From NCBI GenBank assembly GCA_905234265.1, contig CAJOHJ010000006.1, forward strand, positions 62,001 through 126,000: DNA of 64,000 bases, written 5' to 3'. The position numbers and the translations under genes were made by a program. The notes beneath the pieces are model-generated. The model was given only the letters and a program-made list of their open reading frames with translations, had not been told where the DNA came from and searched no databases. This document shows, in pieces, positions 1 to 9,259 of this stretch. This DNA comes from an uncultured Prevotella sp. (GTDB taxonomy: Bacteria; Bacteroidota; Bacteroidia; Bacteroidales; Bacteroidaceae). How positions within the stretch are numbered: position 1 is the stretch's first letter; each line of letters opens with the position of its first letter.

Positions 1-1101
1 TCCACTCAGGGAGTCTTTGAAGAGCGTGTCGCAGCCCTTGAGGGCGGCGTTGCCGGTCTGGCAGTTGCCAGCGGCGCAGCAGCCATCACCTACTCCTTGC
101 AGAACATCGTGCAGGCCGGCGACCACATTGTTGCTGCCGACAACCTCTATGGCGGCTCCTACAACCTCATTACCCACACGCTGGCTACGCAGGGCATCAC
201 GAACACCATTGTCAACGTGAACGACCTCAAGGCTCTTGAGGCAGCCATCAAGCCCAACACGAAGGTGGTGTTTGCCGAGACCTTCGGCAATCCTAACAGC
301 GACGTGCTTAACATCGACGCCGTGTCCGAGGTGGCTCACCGCCACAACATTCCGCTGATTGTCGACAACACTTTCGGCACGCCTTACCTGATTCGCCCCA
401 TTGAGCATGGAGCTGACATCGTGGTGCATTCTGCCACGAAGTTCATCGGCGGCCACGGCTCGTCGCTTGGCGGCGTCATCGTAGACGGCGGCAAGTTCGA
501 CTGGAAGGCCAATGCCGACAAGTTCCCCACGCTGGCAAAGCCCGATCCCTCGTATCACGGAGCCGTGTTTGCCGACGTTGCAGGTGCTGCTGCATTCGTA
601 ACCCGCATCCGTGCCGTCATTTTGCGCGACACTGGTGCAACAATTTCACCATTTAATGCGTTTATATTATTGCAGGGACTTGAAACCTTGTCGCTGCGCG
701 TGGAGCGTCACGTTGAGAACGCCCTGAAGGTGGTTGACTTCCTGGCCAATCATCCGAAGGTAAGCCGCGTAAACCATCCCGCACTGGCCAGTCATCCAGA
801 CCACGCCCTCTACACGAAGTATTTCCCGCAGGGCGGCGGCTCGATATTCACCTTTGAGATAAAGGGCGGTCAGGAAGAGGCTTGGAGATTCATCGATGCA
901 CTGGAGATATTCTCGCTGCTGGCTAACGTGGCCGACGTGAAGAGCCTGGTAATCCATCCTTACACCACCACGCACTCGCAACTCTCGGAAGAGGAACTCG
1001 CCGAGCAGCACATCACTCCGTCGACAGTGCGTCTGAGCATCGGCACAGAGCATATTGACGACATCATCGACGACCTGCGCCAGGCTCTCGACAAGATTTG
1101 A
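1..1101 (+). CDS. metY: O-acetylhomoserine aminocarboxypropyltransferase, 5' truncated by window edge
   Basis: PLP enzyme that makes homocysteine from O-acetylhomoserine and sulfide (cytoplasmic, methionine synthesis). The reading frame is open from base 1, and 366 residues are visible. The family is usually about 430 residues, so roughly 60 N-terminal residues lie outside the window. The PLP-lysine motif HSATKFIGGHG is seen near visible residue 147, after VDNTFGTPYL, and the C-terminal RLSIGTEH motif typical of Cys/Met-metabolism PLP enzymes is present. An internal start at base 97 would cut into the fold and is not credible. cysK follows 48 bases downstream on the same strand, which fits a sulfur-assimilation pair. 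A cystathionine gamma-synthase-like activity is possible, but the motif set favours the sulfhydrylase. Confidence 0.93.
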   Translation, partial: STQGVFEERVAALEGGVAGLAVASGAAAITYSLQNIVQAGDHIVAADNLYGGSYNLITHTLATQGITNTIVNVNDLKALEAAIKPNTKVVFAETFGNPNSDVLNIDAVSEVAHRHNIPLIVDNTFGTPYLIRPIEHGADIVVHSATKFIGGHGSSLGGVIVDGGKFDWKANADKFPTLAKPDPSYHGAVFADVAGAAAFVTRIRAVILRDTGATISPFNAFILLQGLETLSLRVERHVENALKVVDFLANHPKVSRVNHPALASHPDHALYTKYFPQGGGSIFTFEIKGGQEEAWRFIDALEIFSLLANVADVKSLVIHPYTTTHSQLSEEELAEQHITPSTVRLSIGTEHIDDIIDDLRQALDKI

Positions 1102-1149
1102 TAAGTATTTTACGCAAACGAAAGATAAGAACTAACAAAATAGACTATT

Positions 1150-2097
1150 ATGGCAAAGATTGCAAAACAGCTTACCGAGCTTATCGGCAACACTCCGCTT
1201 CTGGAGTTAGGCAAGTTCTCGAAAGAGAAAGGTATCGAAACTCCCATCATCGCCAAGATTGAGTATTTCAACCCCGGCGGCAGCGTCAAGGACCGCATAG
1301 CACTGGCTATGATTGAGGATGCTGAGCAGAAGGGACTGCTGAAGCCCGGTGCAACCATCATAGAGCCGACCAGCGGCAACACAGGCGTAGGTCTGGCGCT
1401 GGTGTCGGCAGTGAAGGGCTACCACCTCATACTTACCATGCCCGAGACCATGAGCATTGAGCGCCGCAACCTTGTTAAGGCCTACGGTGCAGAAGTCAGG
1501 CTGACCCCTGGCAAGGACGGCATGCCCGGTGCCATCCGCGCCGCTGAGGAACTGCGCGACCAGACTCCCGGCAGCATCATCCTGCAGCAGTTTGAGAATG
1601 CCGCCAACCCGGCACGCCACTATGCCACCACGGGTCCTGAAGTCTGGAGCCAGACCGACGGCAAGGTAGACATCTTCGTGGCCGGCGTAGGCACTGGCGG
1701 CACCGTTTCCGGTGTCGGCAAGTATCTGAAGGAGCAGAACCCCAACGTGAAGATTGTTGCCGTGGAGCCAAAGGCCAGCCCAGTGCTGAACGGCGGAAAG
1801 AGCGGCCCTCACAAGATCCAGGGCATCGGTGCCGGCTTCGTGCCAAAGACATACGATGCAGCAGTCATCGACGAGGTTCTGGACATTGAGAACGACGATG
1901 CAATACGTGCCGGCCGCGAGGTAGCGCGTCAGGAAGGCCTGCTCGTAGGCATCTCTGCCGGAGCCGCCCTCTGTGGAGCTGCCCAGCTGGCCCTGCGTCC
2001 CGAGAACAAGGGCAAGAAGATTGTCGCCCTGCTGCCTGACACCGGCGAGCGCTATCTGAGCACCGTACTCTACGCCTTCGAGGACTATCCTTTGTAA
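1150..2097 (+). CDS. cysK: Cysteine synthase A (O-acetylserine sulfhydrylase)
   Basis: Makes cysteine from O-acetylserine and sulfide in the cytoplasm. The 315-residue length is normal. The PLP lysine is K47 in [11 protein letters not shown], the substrate loop PTSGNTG lies at 73-79, and the phosphate-binding GTGGT loop at 181-185. The start ATG at 1150 begins the family's usual N-terminus ([20 protein letters not shown]), so no earlier start is needed. It sits 48 bases after metY and is probably co-transcribed with it. A GC-rich hairpin follows the stop and probably ends the unit. Confidence 0.96.
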   Translation: MAKIAKQLTELIGNTPLLELGKFSKEKGIETPIIAKIEYFNPGGSVKDRIALAMIEDAEQKGLLKPGATIIEPTSGNTGVGLALVSAVKGYHLILTMPETMSIERRNLVKAYGAEVRLTPGKDGMPGAIRAAEELRDQTPGSIILQQFENAANPARHYATTGPEVWSQTDGKVDIFVAGVGTGGTVSGVGKYLKEQNPNVKIVAVEPKASPVLNGGKSGPHKIQGIGAGFVPKTYDAAVIDEVLDIENDDAIRAGREVARQEGLLVGISAGAALCGAAQLALRPENKGKKIVALLPDTGERYLSTVLYAFEDYPL

Positions 2098-2125
2098 ACC
2101 TTAATAAACATAGCTGAACCAATGG

Positions 2126-2178
2126 CCGTGCCATGCAGCAAGTCTCTTCCGGGACTGCCGCGTGGCACGGTTGCTTTA
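2126..2178 (+). terminator. Probable intrinsic terminator after cysK
   Basis: The arms CCGTGCCA (2126-2133) and TGGCACGG (2163-2170) are exact reverse complements. A smaller inner stem lies between them (AGTC/GACT around 2141 and 2153). A modest T-rich stretch follows. The T run is weak, so it may act only in part. Confidence 0.55.
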
Positions 2179-2269
2179 TTGCAAACGAATGTTAAACAGG
2201 GGGCTTTTCTTAGCTTAAAAAATCAAAAAAGTGGCCGCTGCCAGCGTTCGCAAAAAGCCGTTTTTTTGT

Positions 2270-2277
2270 TATTTTTG
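2270..2277 (+). promoter_or_regulatory. Bacteroidota -7 promoter element TATTTTTG
   Basis: Matches TAnnTTTG and lies 30 bases upstream of the 2308 start. No clear -33 TTTG is seen at the usual distance. Confidence 0.5.
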
Positions 2278-2307
2278 CAATAGCAAAACCAACTTAAAAC
2301 CAGTATT

Positions 2308-2619
2308 ATGTCAAAGACAGTAGAACAGCAGATTGAGAAAAGCCGCATGCTCATCGGCGGCTTGAAGAAGCACCTCAGCGAAGGCGTAGGTGGCGGAGTT
2401 AGCAATGAAGAAATAGCCCAGATGGAGCAGGCTCTGAGCGACCTGCAGGCAGCCAACGAGGAGGTGGAGCGCCTGCGTGAAGAGCTGACGCCGAAGGTGA
2501 AGCGCATGAACGACATCATGGCTGCCGTGAAGGCCGTCTACGTGGACAAGAAGAAGACCCTGAAAGGCTACTATCCACAGGAGCGCTGGGCCGACTACGG
2601 TGTGCCTGACAAGCGATAG
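2308..2619 (+). CDS. Small helical conserved protein of unknown function (103 aa)
   Basis: I do not recognise a named family. The sequence is rich in Glu, Gln, Leu and Lys with heptad-like spacing (roughly residues 5-70), suggesting an alpha-helical hairpin or coiled coil. A less helical, aromatic C-terminal tail follows (GYYPQERWADYGVPDKR). It has no signal peptide or membrane segment, so it is probably cytoplasmic. A TAnnTTTG box 30 bases upstream supports a real single-gene unit. It converges on fcl, with a 21-bp repeat array in the gap. Confidence 0.75.
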   Translation: MSKTVEQQIEKSRMLIGGLKKHLSEGVGGGVSNEEIAQMEQALSDLQAANEEVERLREELTPKVKRMNDIMAAVKAVYVDKKKTLKGYYPQERWADYGVPDKR

Positions 2620-2625
2620 ACTTGC

Positions 2626-2790
2626 AGAGACAGTTTTTTATCTCTGCAAGATAATTCTGTAACATGCAGAGATAAAAAATTATCTCCGTAAGATAATTTC
2701 GTAAGTCATTGAGATAAAAAAATATCTCTGTGAGATAATTTTGTAACTCACAGAGATATTCTTGTAACTTGTAGAGATATTCTTCCGGGG
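2626..2790. repeat. 21-bp periodic array A (eight AGATA units)
   Basis: AGATA (one copy AGACA) starts at 2628, 2649, 2670, 2691, 2712, 2733, 2754 and 2775, exactly 21 bases apart each time. The flanks vary around a GTAAC-TGCAG-AGATAA core. It lies between two convergent genes. Because 21 is a multiple of three, every reading frame through it encodes heptads; the minus strand gives leucine-rich ones. No spacers are present, so it is not a CRISPR. Confidence 0.9.
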
Positions 2791-2793
2791 CAG

Positions 2794-3963
2794 TCAGAGA
2801 GTAGACTGATACCACTCGAAAAGCTTCCTGACGCCGTCTTCTATTTCCACCTTGTGCGTCCAGCCGAGGCTGTGCAGCTTGGAGACGTCGATGAGCTTGC
2901 GCATGGTACCGTCGGGCTTGGAAGAGTCGAACTCCACGGTGCCTTCGAAGCCTACAGCCTTGACCACCAGTTCCGAAAGCTGGCGGATGGTTAGCTCCTT
3001 GCCGGTGCCTACGTTGATGTGGCAGTTGCGGATTTCGCCCAGCGAGGGGATGGCTCCGCCGCGGCCTGCAGAGTGGTTGCGGTCTACGGTTCCGCTGGTG
3101 CTGGCGCCGAAGTGGACTGACGAATACTTGTCGATGCCGATGATGTCGGAGAAGTTGATGTTCAGCAGCACGTGGACGGATGCGTCGGCCATGTCCTCCG
3201 ACCAGAGGAACTCGCGCAGCGGAGTACCCGTACCCCACAGCACCACCTTGTTGTCGAAGATGCCGTACTTGCCCAGCACGTCCAGTATTTCGCCTTCTGA
3301 AGACGCACCGCTGATGCCCTCCACGGGACGCTTGTCCATGTCCTTGCGGATGGCCGTCCAGTTGCCGTCGTGGATGAGGCGTGCCAGATAGACCTTGCGC
3401 ATCATGGCCGGCATGACGTGTGAGTTCTCCAGGTGGAAATTATCGTTAGGCCCGTAGAGATTGGTGGGCATGACGGCAATATAGTTGGTGCCGTACTGAA
3501 GGTTGTAGCTTTCGCACATCTTCAGTCCGGCAATCTTTGCGATGGCATACTCCTCGTTGGTGTATTCCAGCGGCGACGTCAGCAGGCAGTCTTCCTTCAT
3601 CGGCTGCGGAGCGTTCTTGGGATAGATGCACGTGGAGCCGAGGAAGAGCAGTTTCTTGACGCCGTGGGCGTAGGCCTCTGAGATGACGTTGCACTGCATC
3701 TTCATGTTCTGCATGATGAAGTCGGCGCGGTAGAGCGAGTTGGCCATGATGCCGCCCACGAAGGCTGCCGCCAGCACTACTGCGTCGGGCTGCTCCTCGT
3801 CGAAGAAGCGGCGCACGGCCTGCTGGTCCGTCAGGTCCAGCTCGCTGTGCGTGCGGCCCACGAGGTTGGTATAGCCGCGCTGCTTGAGATTGTTCCAGAT
3901 GGCAGAGCCTACCAGTCCGCGGTGGCCTGCAATGTATATCTTGCTGCTATTGTCTAAAACCAT
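2794..3963 (-). CDS. fcl: GDP-L-fucose synthase
   Basis: NADPH-dependent epimerase/reductase that turns GDP-4-keto-6-deoxymannose into GDP-L-fucose in the cytoplasm. The Rossmann motif GHRGLVG lies at 13-19. The catalytic set is Ser110 (GSTCIYP), Tyr139 and Lys143 (YAIAK). At 389 residues it is about 65 longer than the E. coli enzyme, with two insertions around residues 205-240 and 275-310 that surround the conserved WGTGTPLREFLWSEDMA segment. It lies 51 bases after gmd, which makes its substrate, at the end of the minus-strand sugar operon. Confidence 0.95.
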   Translation of the reverse strand: MVLDNSSKIYIAGHRGLVGSAIWNNLKQRGYTNLVGRTHSELDLTDQQAVRRFFDEEQPDAVVLAAAFVGGIMANSLYRADFIMQNMKMQCNVISEAYAHGVKKLLFLGSTCIYPKNAPQPMKEDCLLTSPLEYTNEEYAIAKIAGLKMCESYNLQYGTNYIAVMPTNLYGPNDNFHLENSHVMPAMMRKVYLARLIHDGNWTAIRKDMDKRPVEGISGASSEGEILDVLGKYGIFDNKVVLWGTGTPLREFLWSEDMADASVHVLLNINFSDIIGIDKYSSVHFGASTSGTVDRNHSAGRGGAIPSLGEIRNCHINVGTGKELTIRQLSELVVKAVGFEGTVEFDSSKPDGTMRKLIDVSKLHSLGWTHKVEIEDGVRKLFEWYQSTL

Positions 3964-4014
3964 ATCTGTTTGCTATTTGACAATTTACTATCTGCCAGTT
4001 GGCGGAACAGTAAG

Positions 4015-5100
4015 TTATTCGTTGTCCATCTGTGCCTTCAGGAACAGCTTCTTGACGAATTTCATGTCGTGCTGCACCATGATTTTCACCAGTTCGGGGA
4101 AGCTGGTCTTCTGTGGGTTCCAGCCCAGCTTGGCCTTGGCCTTGGCAGGATTGCCCAGTAGCTGGTCTACCTCGGCAGGGCGGAAATATTTCGGGTCTAC
4201 CTCTACCAGCGCCTTGCCAGTCTGCTTGTCGTAGCCTTTCTCGTCGACGCCGTCGCCGCGCCACTCCAGCTCGATGCCGGCCTCGTGGAATGCCAGCGTG
4301 GCAAACTCGCGGACGGTGTGGTATTCGCCGGTGGCGATGACGAAGTCGTCAGGCGCCGGCTGCTGCAGTATAAGCCACATGCACTCTATGTAGTCCTTGG
4401 CGTAGCCCCAGTCGCGCAGCGAGTTCAGGTTGCCTAAGTAGAGCTTGTCCTGATAGCCTTGTGCAATGCGTGCGGCTGCCAGCGTGATCTTGCGCGTCAC
4501 GAAGTTCTCGCCGCGGCGCTCCGACTCGTGGTTGAACAGGATGCCGTTGCAGCAGAACATGCCGTAGGACTCGCGGTAGTTCTTCATGATCCAGAAACCG
4601 TAGAGCTTGGCAACGGCATAGGGACTGCGCGGATAGAACGGCGTGGTCTCCGACTGCGGCACTTCCTGCACCTTGCCGTAAAGCTCTGACGTCGACGCCT
4701 GGTAGATGCGGCAGCTGTCGGCAAGCCCGCAGATGCGGACAGCCTCCAGCAGGCGCAGCACGCCGTTGGCATCGGTGTCGGCAGTGTATTCAGGCACGTC
4801 GAAGGATACCTTTACGTGGCTCTGCGCTGCAAGGTTGTAGATTTCCGTGGGCTGCACCTCGCTGATGACACGTATCAGCGACGACGAGTCTGTCATGTCT
4901 GCCCAGTGCAGGTTCACAAGGCGCGCCTTCTTCATGTCGCGCACCCATTCGTCTAAGTAAAGGTGCTCGATGCGTCCGGTGTTGAACGACGACGAGCGGC
5001 GCAGCAGTCCGTGGACTTCATAGCCTTTTTCGATTAGAAACTCGGCCAGATACGAACCGTCCTGACCTGTGATGCCGGTGATGAGAGCTATTTTCTTCAT
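4015..5100 (-). CDS. gmd: GDP-mannose 4,6-dehydratase
   Basis: First step from GDP-mannose to GDP-fucose. The 361-residue form starting at the ATG at 5100 is chosen because [15 protein letters not shown] is the usual N-terminus; the longer open frame upstream overlaps the DedA gene and is not family-like. The NADP-binding GITGQDG is at 9-15, the catalytic Thr/Glu in STSELYG near 136-142, and Tyr161/Lys165 in YAVAK. Only 4 bases separate it from the DedA gene upstream, which points to co-transcription with it and the glycosyltransferases. Confidence 0.97.
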   Translation of the reverse strand: MKKIALITGITGQDGSYLAEFLIEKGYEVHGLLRRSSSFNTGRIEHLYLDEWVRDMKKARLVNLHWADMTDSSSLIRVISEVQPTEIYNLAAQSHVKVSFDVPEYTADTDANGVLRLLEAVRICGLADSCRIYQASTSELYGKVQEVPQSETTPFYPRSPYAVAKLYGFWIMKNYRESYGMFCCNGILFNHESERRGENFVTRKITLAAARIAQGYQDKLYLGNLNSLRDWGYAKDYIECMWLILQQPAPDDFVIATGEYHTVREFATLAFHEAGIELEWRGDGVDEKGYDKQTGKALVEVDPKYFRPAEVDQLLGNPAKAKAKLGWNPQKTSFPELVKIMVQHDMKFVKKLFLKAQMDNE

Positions 5101-5104
5101 ATCG

Positions 5105-5734
5105 TTATTTGTTGTTTTTGTTTTTGCGCCAAGCCTTGACACCGAAGTAGACAGCGGCGGCAACGACTGCCAGCAGAATGGCAATCTTTATGTATTCTGC
5201 ATATTCGGCAATCTTGTCGTTCAGCTGCTCTTCGGGAACTACGGCATGCAGATACCAGCCGAGGGCTGCCAGCACCGAGTGCCAGCCGCCGGCACCGATG
5301 GTGGTGTAGAAGAGGAACTTCCAGTAGTTCATGCGTGCCAGGCCGGCAGGAATGCTGATGAGGTGGCGGATGACAGGCACGAAACGGCCGGTAAGCGTGG
5401 CGGCAACGCCGTGGTCGTCGAAGTATTTCTCGCTTTTCTCTACCTTCTCCTGGTTGAGCAGGCACATGTGGCCACAACGGCTGTTGGCAAAGCGGTAGAC
5501 TACGGGGCGGCCGACGTATTTGGCCACGAAGTAGTTGATGCTTGCTCCGACGTCGGCGCCAAGTGTTGCAAAAAGAATGATAAGGAAGACGTTAAGGTGG
5601 CCGGCAGCGGCATGGTAGGCGGCAGGGGTCACCACGAATTCGGAAGGTACGGGAACTACGGTGCTTTCCAGCAGCATGAGGAAGAAAATGGTGCCGTAGT
5701 TGAGGTTGCTAAGCAGTGTGGATATTATATTCAT
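5105..5734 (-). CDS. DedA-family membrane protein
   Basis: Inner-membrane protein of the DedA/VTT family, many of which help move undecaprenyl phosphate or phospholipids across the membrane. The 209 residues include the re-entrant motif [10 protein letters not shown] near 23 and [16 protein letters not shown] near 117, plus several hydrophobic spans and a basic C-terminal tail ([10 protein letters not shown]). Its position inside a glycosyltransferase/nucleotide-sugar operon fits recycling of lipid carrier for polysaccharide synthesis. That role is inferred. Confidence 0.88.
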   Translation of the reverse strand: MNIISTLLSNLNYGTIFFLMLLESTVVPVPSEFVVTPAAYHAAAGHLNVFLIILFATLGADVGASINYFVAKYVGRPVVYRFANSRCGHMCLLNQEKVEKSEKYFDDHGVAATLTGRFVPVIRHLISIPAGLARMNYWKFLFYTTIGAGGWHSVLAALGWYLHAVVPEEQLNDKIAEYAEYIKIAILLAVVAAAVYFGVKAWRKNKNNK

Positions 5735-5736
5735 TA

Positions 5737-6954
5737 TTACGATTGATGCTCGGTGTGTATGAAGTCAGTGTTCTTGCGGTCTATCTTCAGGATGTTCAGA
5801 ATCATTTTCCAGACCAGTGCCGGCAGCGAGAGAATCTTGCCAAACACTGAGTGGCTTCTGAGCTGCCGCGGCGTAGACACGTATAGGGAAATGCAGATGA
5901 ACAGGAACAGCAGCCACCACTTCAGACACCACACCCTGGAGAGCAGTGTTATCAGGCAGGCCATGAGGAATGTCAGCACGATGAGCATAGAGCGCGGAAT
6001 GAGTGCCTGCTGTATTGTCTTGTCGATGAAGTCTATGTTGCCCGTGATGATGGCTGTAGGAATATATGGCAGCAGAGAGAACAGGCTCTGTATCTGTGCC
6101 GTCATCCAGCGCAGGCGTTGCTTCTGGAAATTGTCCTTGTTGCTGACTTTTTCGTCATAGACGTGGATGTCCGGCTCATAGCGGATGTGTACTTTCTGCT
6201 TCAGCAGCAGGGCTTCCAGCTCGCGGTCCTCGCCGGCGGTGGTCAGACGGTAGACATTCTTGCGGAACCACTGGTAGTCGAAGCACATGCCGCTGCCGAT
6301 GAGTGCCGAGGAGAGTCCTATGCGGTTGTGAGCCTTGCGGAAGATGGTGTTGTTGATTTCTTCGCTGACGCCGTCGAGTACGGCAATGTCGTTGTTGTTG
6401 TTCTTTGCGCAGCGGTGGCACTGAATGGCCTTGTAGCCCTTGGCGCATACGCCGTTGAGCTTTTCCAGGAAGTCGGAGTCGACGACATTGTCGGCATCCA
6501 GGATTACGACATAGTCGAATTTGTATTTCCCCTTGTTTTCCCCTTCCTCGAAATTGCTGATGGCATACTGCATGGCCTTAGCCTTGCTGCTCTTCTCGAA
6601 TACCGGCTGCAGCAGGGTGATGGGCAGGCGTGCGAGCTGCTCGTTGGTCTCCGGGGTCATGTGGTCGGAGATGACGGCCACGTGGAAGCTGTTGTAGGGA
6701 TAGTACTGGCCGAGGAAGGTATGCACGGAATTGACGATAACCCTGTCTTCGTTGTATGCGGGATAGAGTACGAGGTAGCTGTAAGTCTTGTCGCCGCGCA
6801 TGGTCATTATCTGGTCTGTGAGGAATGTCGACAATGGCGACACGCTCTTCTTCCACAGCATTGACACTAATGCAAAGAAAAGGATGTAGGCGCCGGAGGC
6901 TGCCAGCAGAACCCAGATGGCTATTTCTGCGATGTGGATGACTGTCCAGACCAT
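5737..6954 (-). CDS. Membrane-bound family 2 glycosyltransferase (processive type)
   Basis: 405 residues: an N-terminal membrane segment (about 9-32), a GT-A catalytic domain, then C-terminal membrane segments (about 320-370). The catalytic motifs are intact: DAD in VVILDADNVVD, ED in AGEDRELEALLL, and a Q-x-x-R-W motif (QKQRLRW). This layout matches cellulose-synthase-like or hyaluronan-type GT2 enzymes that polymerise or add sugars at the inner membrane. It is a paralogue of the next upstream gene and lies 2 bases from the DedA gene. The sugar substrate cannot be read from sequence. Confidence 0.9.
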   Translation of the reverse strand: MVWTVIHIAEIAIWVLLAASGAYILFFALVSMLWKKSVSPLSTFLTDQIMTMRGDKTYSYLVLYPAYNEDRVIVNSVHTFLGQYYPYNSFHVAVISDHMTPETNEQLARLPITLLQPVFEKSSKAKAMQYAISNFEEGENKGKYKFDYVVILDADNVVDSDFLEKLNGVCAKGYKAIQCHRCAKNNNNDIAVLDGVSEEINNTIFRKAHNRIGLSSALIGSGMCFDYQWFRKNVYRLTTAGEDRELEALLLKQKVHIRYEPDIHVYDEKVSNKDNFQKQRLRWMTAQIQSLFSLLPYIPTAIITGNIDFIDKTIQQALIPRSMLIVLTFLMACLITLLSRVWCLKWWLLFLFICISLYVSTPRQLRSHSVFGKILSLPALVWKMILNILKIDRKNTDFIHTEHQS

Positions 6955-6975
6955 GTGTGCGGTGAGTTTGGATGG

Positions 6976-8136
6976 TTATGTGTTAAGGTATTTCCTGAGC
7001 TTTTCGCCGTACCCGAAGCGAGACAGCACGGCCACTACGATTACCAGCGGCAGCTTGAAGAAGGTGGCGTCCCACTTCTCGTCGACGAGGTAGTTGGGTG
7101 TGGCCAGCGCGAAGATGAACACCACGAAGGCGAACATGCCCCACCACTTCAGTGCCATTGACATGTAGATGAACGGCAGCACGATGCTCATTGTCAGGAT
7201 TATCACCATGAGTACCATTCGTGGGATGAGCATCCACTGTAGTATTTTGTCTATGAGGTCGTAGTGACGTTCGATGATAGCCTTTGGAAGATAGCGGATG
7301 TTGCGCAGGATGGTGCTGTACTGCGAGAGCATCCACCTGTTGCGCTCGCTGTTGAACTCTTCGGCCTTGCGGGTCTTCTCGTCGTAGACGGGAATGTTGT
7401 CGAAGTAGTCGACATATACGTGTTGGCGCAGCAGGAGTGCTTCAAGTTCTTTGTCCTCCCAGTTGGTGTTTGTATTGGCGATGTTCTTGCGGAACCATTC
7501 GAAGTCGAAGGCCATTCCCGAGCCTGCCGTGGCTGCGGAGAGTCCCACGGTGATGTGTCCGCGTCGGAAGATGGAGTTGTTGATTTCCTCGAAGATGGCG
7601 CTCAGGCGCGATGTCACCGTGTCGCGGTTCTGCGACAGGCGGTGGGCTTGTATGCAGAGCGTTCCGGCAGCCTCATAGGCGTCGTTCATCTGCTGCAGGA
7701 ACTCCGGTTCCACGACGTTGCCGGCATCGAGAATGATGACTACGTCATAGATCTTGAACTGCGGCAGGTTGTTGATGGCGAGCTGCAGCGACTTAGCCTT
7801 GCTGCTTTTCTCGAAGTTTGGTGTCAGCAGCGTGATGGGCTGCTGTGCCAGCCGGAAGTTGGTCATTTCCGACGAGTGGTCGCTGATGACGGTTACGTCG
7901 AAGAGACGCTGCGGATAGGCTTGTCCGAGTATTGACGAGACCGTCTGCTCGACGTTCTTGTTGCCCTTGTATACGGGTATGAGTATGATGAAGCGGTTCT
8001 GGTTCTTGGCCTTCGGCACTTCCGAGTGTCGGCTGAGCTGAGACGCGAAGGCAAAGAATGCCATGTAGAGTACCGTCATCGAAATCAGCACGAAGAGGAA
8101 AAGGTCGGTGTATGTGAGAATGTCCCAGTTTCCCAT
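6976..8136 (-). CDS. Membrane-bound family 2 glycosyltransferase with altered catalytic motifs
   Basis: 386 residues with the same architecture as its downstream paralogue (TM, GT-A domain, C-terminal TMs) and shared segments such as VISDH, FEKSSKAK and EEINN. Two motifs are changed: the metal-binding DxD reads DAG in IILDAGNVVEP, and QxxRW reads ExxRW (ERNRW). ED in WEDKELEALLL is kept. It may use metal or substrate differently, or act as a non-catalytic partner of the paralogue. The gene lies 21 bases upstream of the paralogue and 3 bases after the preceding glycosyltransferase. Confidence 0.85.
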   Translation of the reverse strand: MGNWDILTYTDLFLFVLISMTVLYMAFFAFASQLSRHSEVPKAKNQNRFIILIPVYKGNKNVEQTVSSILGQAYPQRLFDVTVISDHSSEMTNFRLAQQPITLLTPNFEKSSKAKSLQLAINNLPQFKIYDVVIILDAGNVVEPEFLQQMNDAYEAAGTLCIQAHRLSQNRDTVTSRLSAIFEEINNSIFRRGHITVGLSAATAGSGMAFDFEWFRKNIANTNTNWEDKELEALLLRQHVYVDYFDNIPVYDEKTRKAEEFNSERNRWMLSQYSTILRNIRYLPKAIIERHYDLIDKILQWMLIPRMVLMVIILTMSIVLPFIYMSMALKWWGMFAFVVFIFALATPNYLVDEKWDATFFKLPLVIVVAVLSRFGYGEKLRKYLNT

Positions 8137-8139
8137 GTT

Positions 8140-9075
8140 TCAGAGTTTTATGAAGTGAACGATGCCTTTTATGGTGGCTTTTGCCAGGTCCGTGCGGCCG
8201 TGCAGCAGGCTTTTCAGAATGTCTTTCGGTGCTACGGCGCACATCAGGTAGAGCCATGACAGCAGCCGGTTGGCTCCGTGGCTGTTGCGGCTGATGAACA
8301 GCAGGCGGTTGCGCGTTATGTAGTATGTCCGCAGCGGGCTTCCCTGTCCTGTACTCCGGCTTTCCTTGTGATAGATGGTTGCTGCCGGCTCATACCATAT
8401 CGAGTAGCCTGCACGCCGCATCATCATAGACCAGTCGAGTTCCTCGTAGTAGAGGAAATAGCATTCGGGCATCATGCCTGCGCGCTCAATGGCTTCGCGC
8501 CTTACCATCATTGCTGCTCCGTGGGCGTAAGGAGTGGGGTGGGGCTGGTCGTACTGCCCGTTGTCGGCCTCGCCGAAGCCTATCGACCGGTTGCGCATGG
8601 TGACGGCCGTCAGCGGAGTGTAGCCGGCGAACTGGATTGGACTGTCGTCCCAAGAGAAGCGTATCTTCGGGCAGACAATGCCGATGGCCGGGTCGCTCTC
8701 CAGACGGCCGATGAGCGGCTGGAACCACTGCATGCCGCCATTCTCTACGTTCTCTCCGCCGTCTTTCGCCATTCCTGCCGTCTTGAACAGCAGCGTGTCG
8801 TTGTTGACGAAGAAGAGGTATCTGCCATGTGCAGCCTTGATGCCGAGGTTGTTGCCGCCGGCAAAGCCAAGGTTCTTGGCGCTCCTGACGACGTTCACCT
8901 GCGGATAGCGCTGGCTGATGGCCGTAGCCTCGTCGTCGCGTGAGGCATTGTCTACCACTATTACCTCCAGCGAGTCGCAGCCCAGCGGCAGGGTGTCCAG
9001 CAACTCGCAGGTGTCGTTAAGACCGTTGTAGTTGATGGTGATGACTGTCAGCAGGTATGTCTTGTTTGCGTTCAT
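8140..9075 (-). CDS. Family 2 glycosyltransferase, rhamnosyltransferase-like
   Basis: 311-residue GT-A enzyme of the GT2-like group that includes dTDP-rhamnosyl transferases. Visible motifs: TVITINYNG at the N-terminus, VIVVDNASRDD, NLGFAGGNN, and NND in FFVNNDTLL as the DxD. The acceptor-side motif is YEELDW. About 20 extra residues, rich in Gly and Asn, follow NNDTLL before the expected helix. There is no long membrane domain, so it is probably cytoplasmic or peripheral. It is the first gene of the fucose/glycosyltransferase operon, and a promoter lies just upstream. Confidence 0.9.
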   Translation of the reverse strand: MNANKTYLLTVITINYNGLNDTCELLDTLPLGCDSLEVIVVDNASRDDEATAISQRYPQVNVVRSAKNLGFAGGNNLGIKAAHGRYLFFVNNDTLLFKTAGMAKDGGENVENGGMQWFQPLIGRLESDPAIGIVCPKIRFSWDDSPIQFAGYTPLTAVTMRNRSIGFGEADNGQYDQPHPTPYAHGAAMMVRREAIERAGMMPECYFLYYEELDWSMMMRRAGYSIWYEPAATIYHKESRSTGQGSPLRTYYITRNRLLFISRNSHGANRLLSWLYLMCAVAPKDILKSLLHGRTDLAKATIKGIVHFIKL

Positions 9076-9110
9076 TGACCGTTAGCGGCAGTTTGCGAGC
9101 CATTGTCCTG

Positions 9111-9141
9111 CAAAATTACTTGTTATTTCTGAAAATACCAA
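9111..9141 (-). promoter_or_regulatory. Promoter of the glycosyltransferase/gmd-fcl operon
   Basis: On the minus strand, -7 TAATTTTG (9111-9118) and -33 TTG (9139-9141) are 20 bases apart. The -33 end touches the first unit of the 21-bp array B. Confidence 0.75.
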
Positions 9142-9245
9142 CATGCAGAGATAAAAAATTATCTTACGGAGATAATTTCGTAACATGCAGAGATAATTTC
9201 GTAACATGCAGAGATGATTTTTTTTCTCACAGAGATAAATTTTTT
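9141..9245. repeat. 21-bp periodic array B (five AGATA units) between divergent promoters
   Basis: AGATA or AGATG starts at 9149, 9170, 9191, 9212 and 9233, exactly 21 bases apart. The first two units form the 42-bp double unit seen elsewhere. The array fills the space between the minus promoter at 9111-9141 and the plus promoter at 9260. Confidence 0.9.
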
Positions 9246-9259
9246 TCTCAGTGATTTGC

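Noticed and set aside
2626..2790. CRISPR array
   Set aside because: Units are only 21 bases, contiguous, without unique spacers, and no cas genes are nearby.
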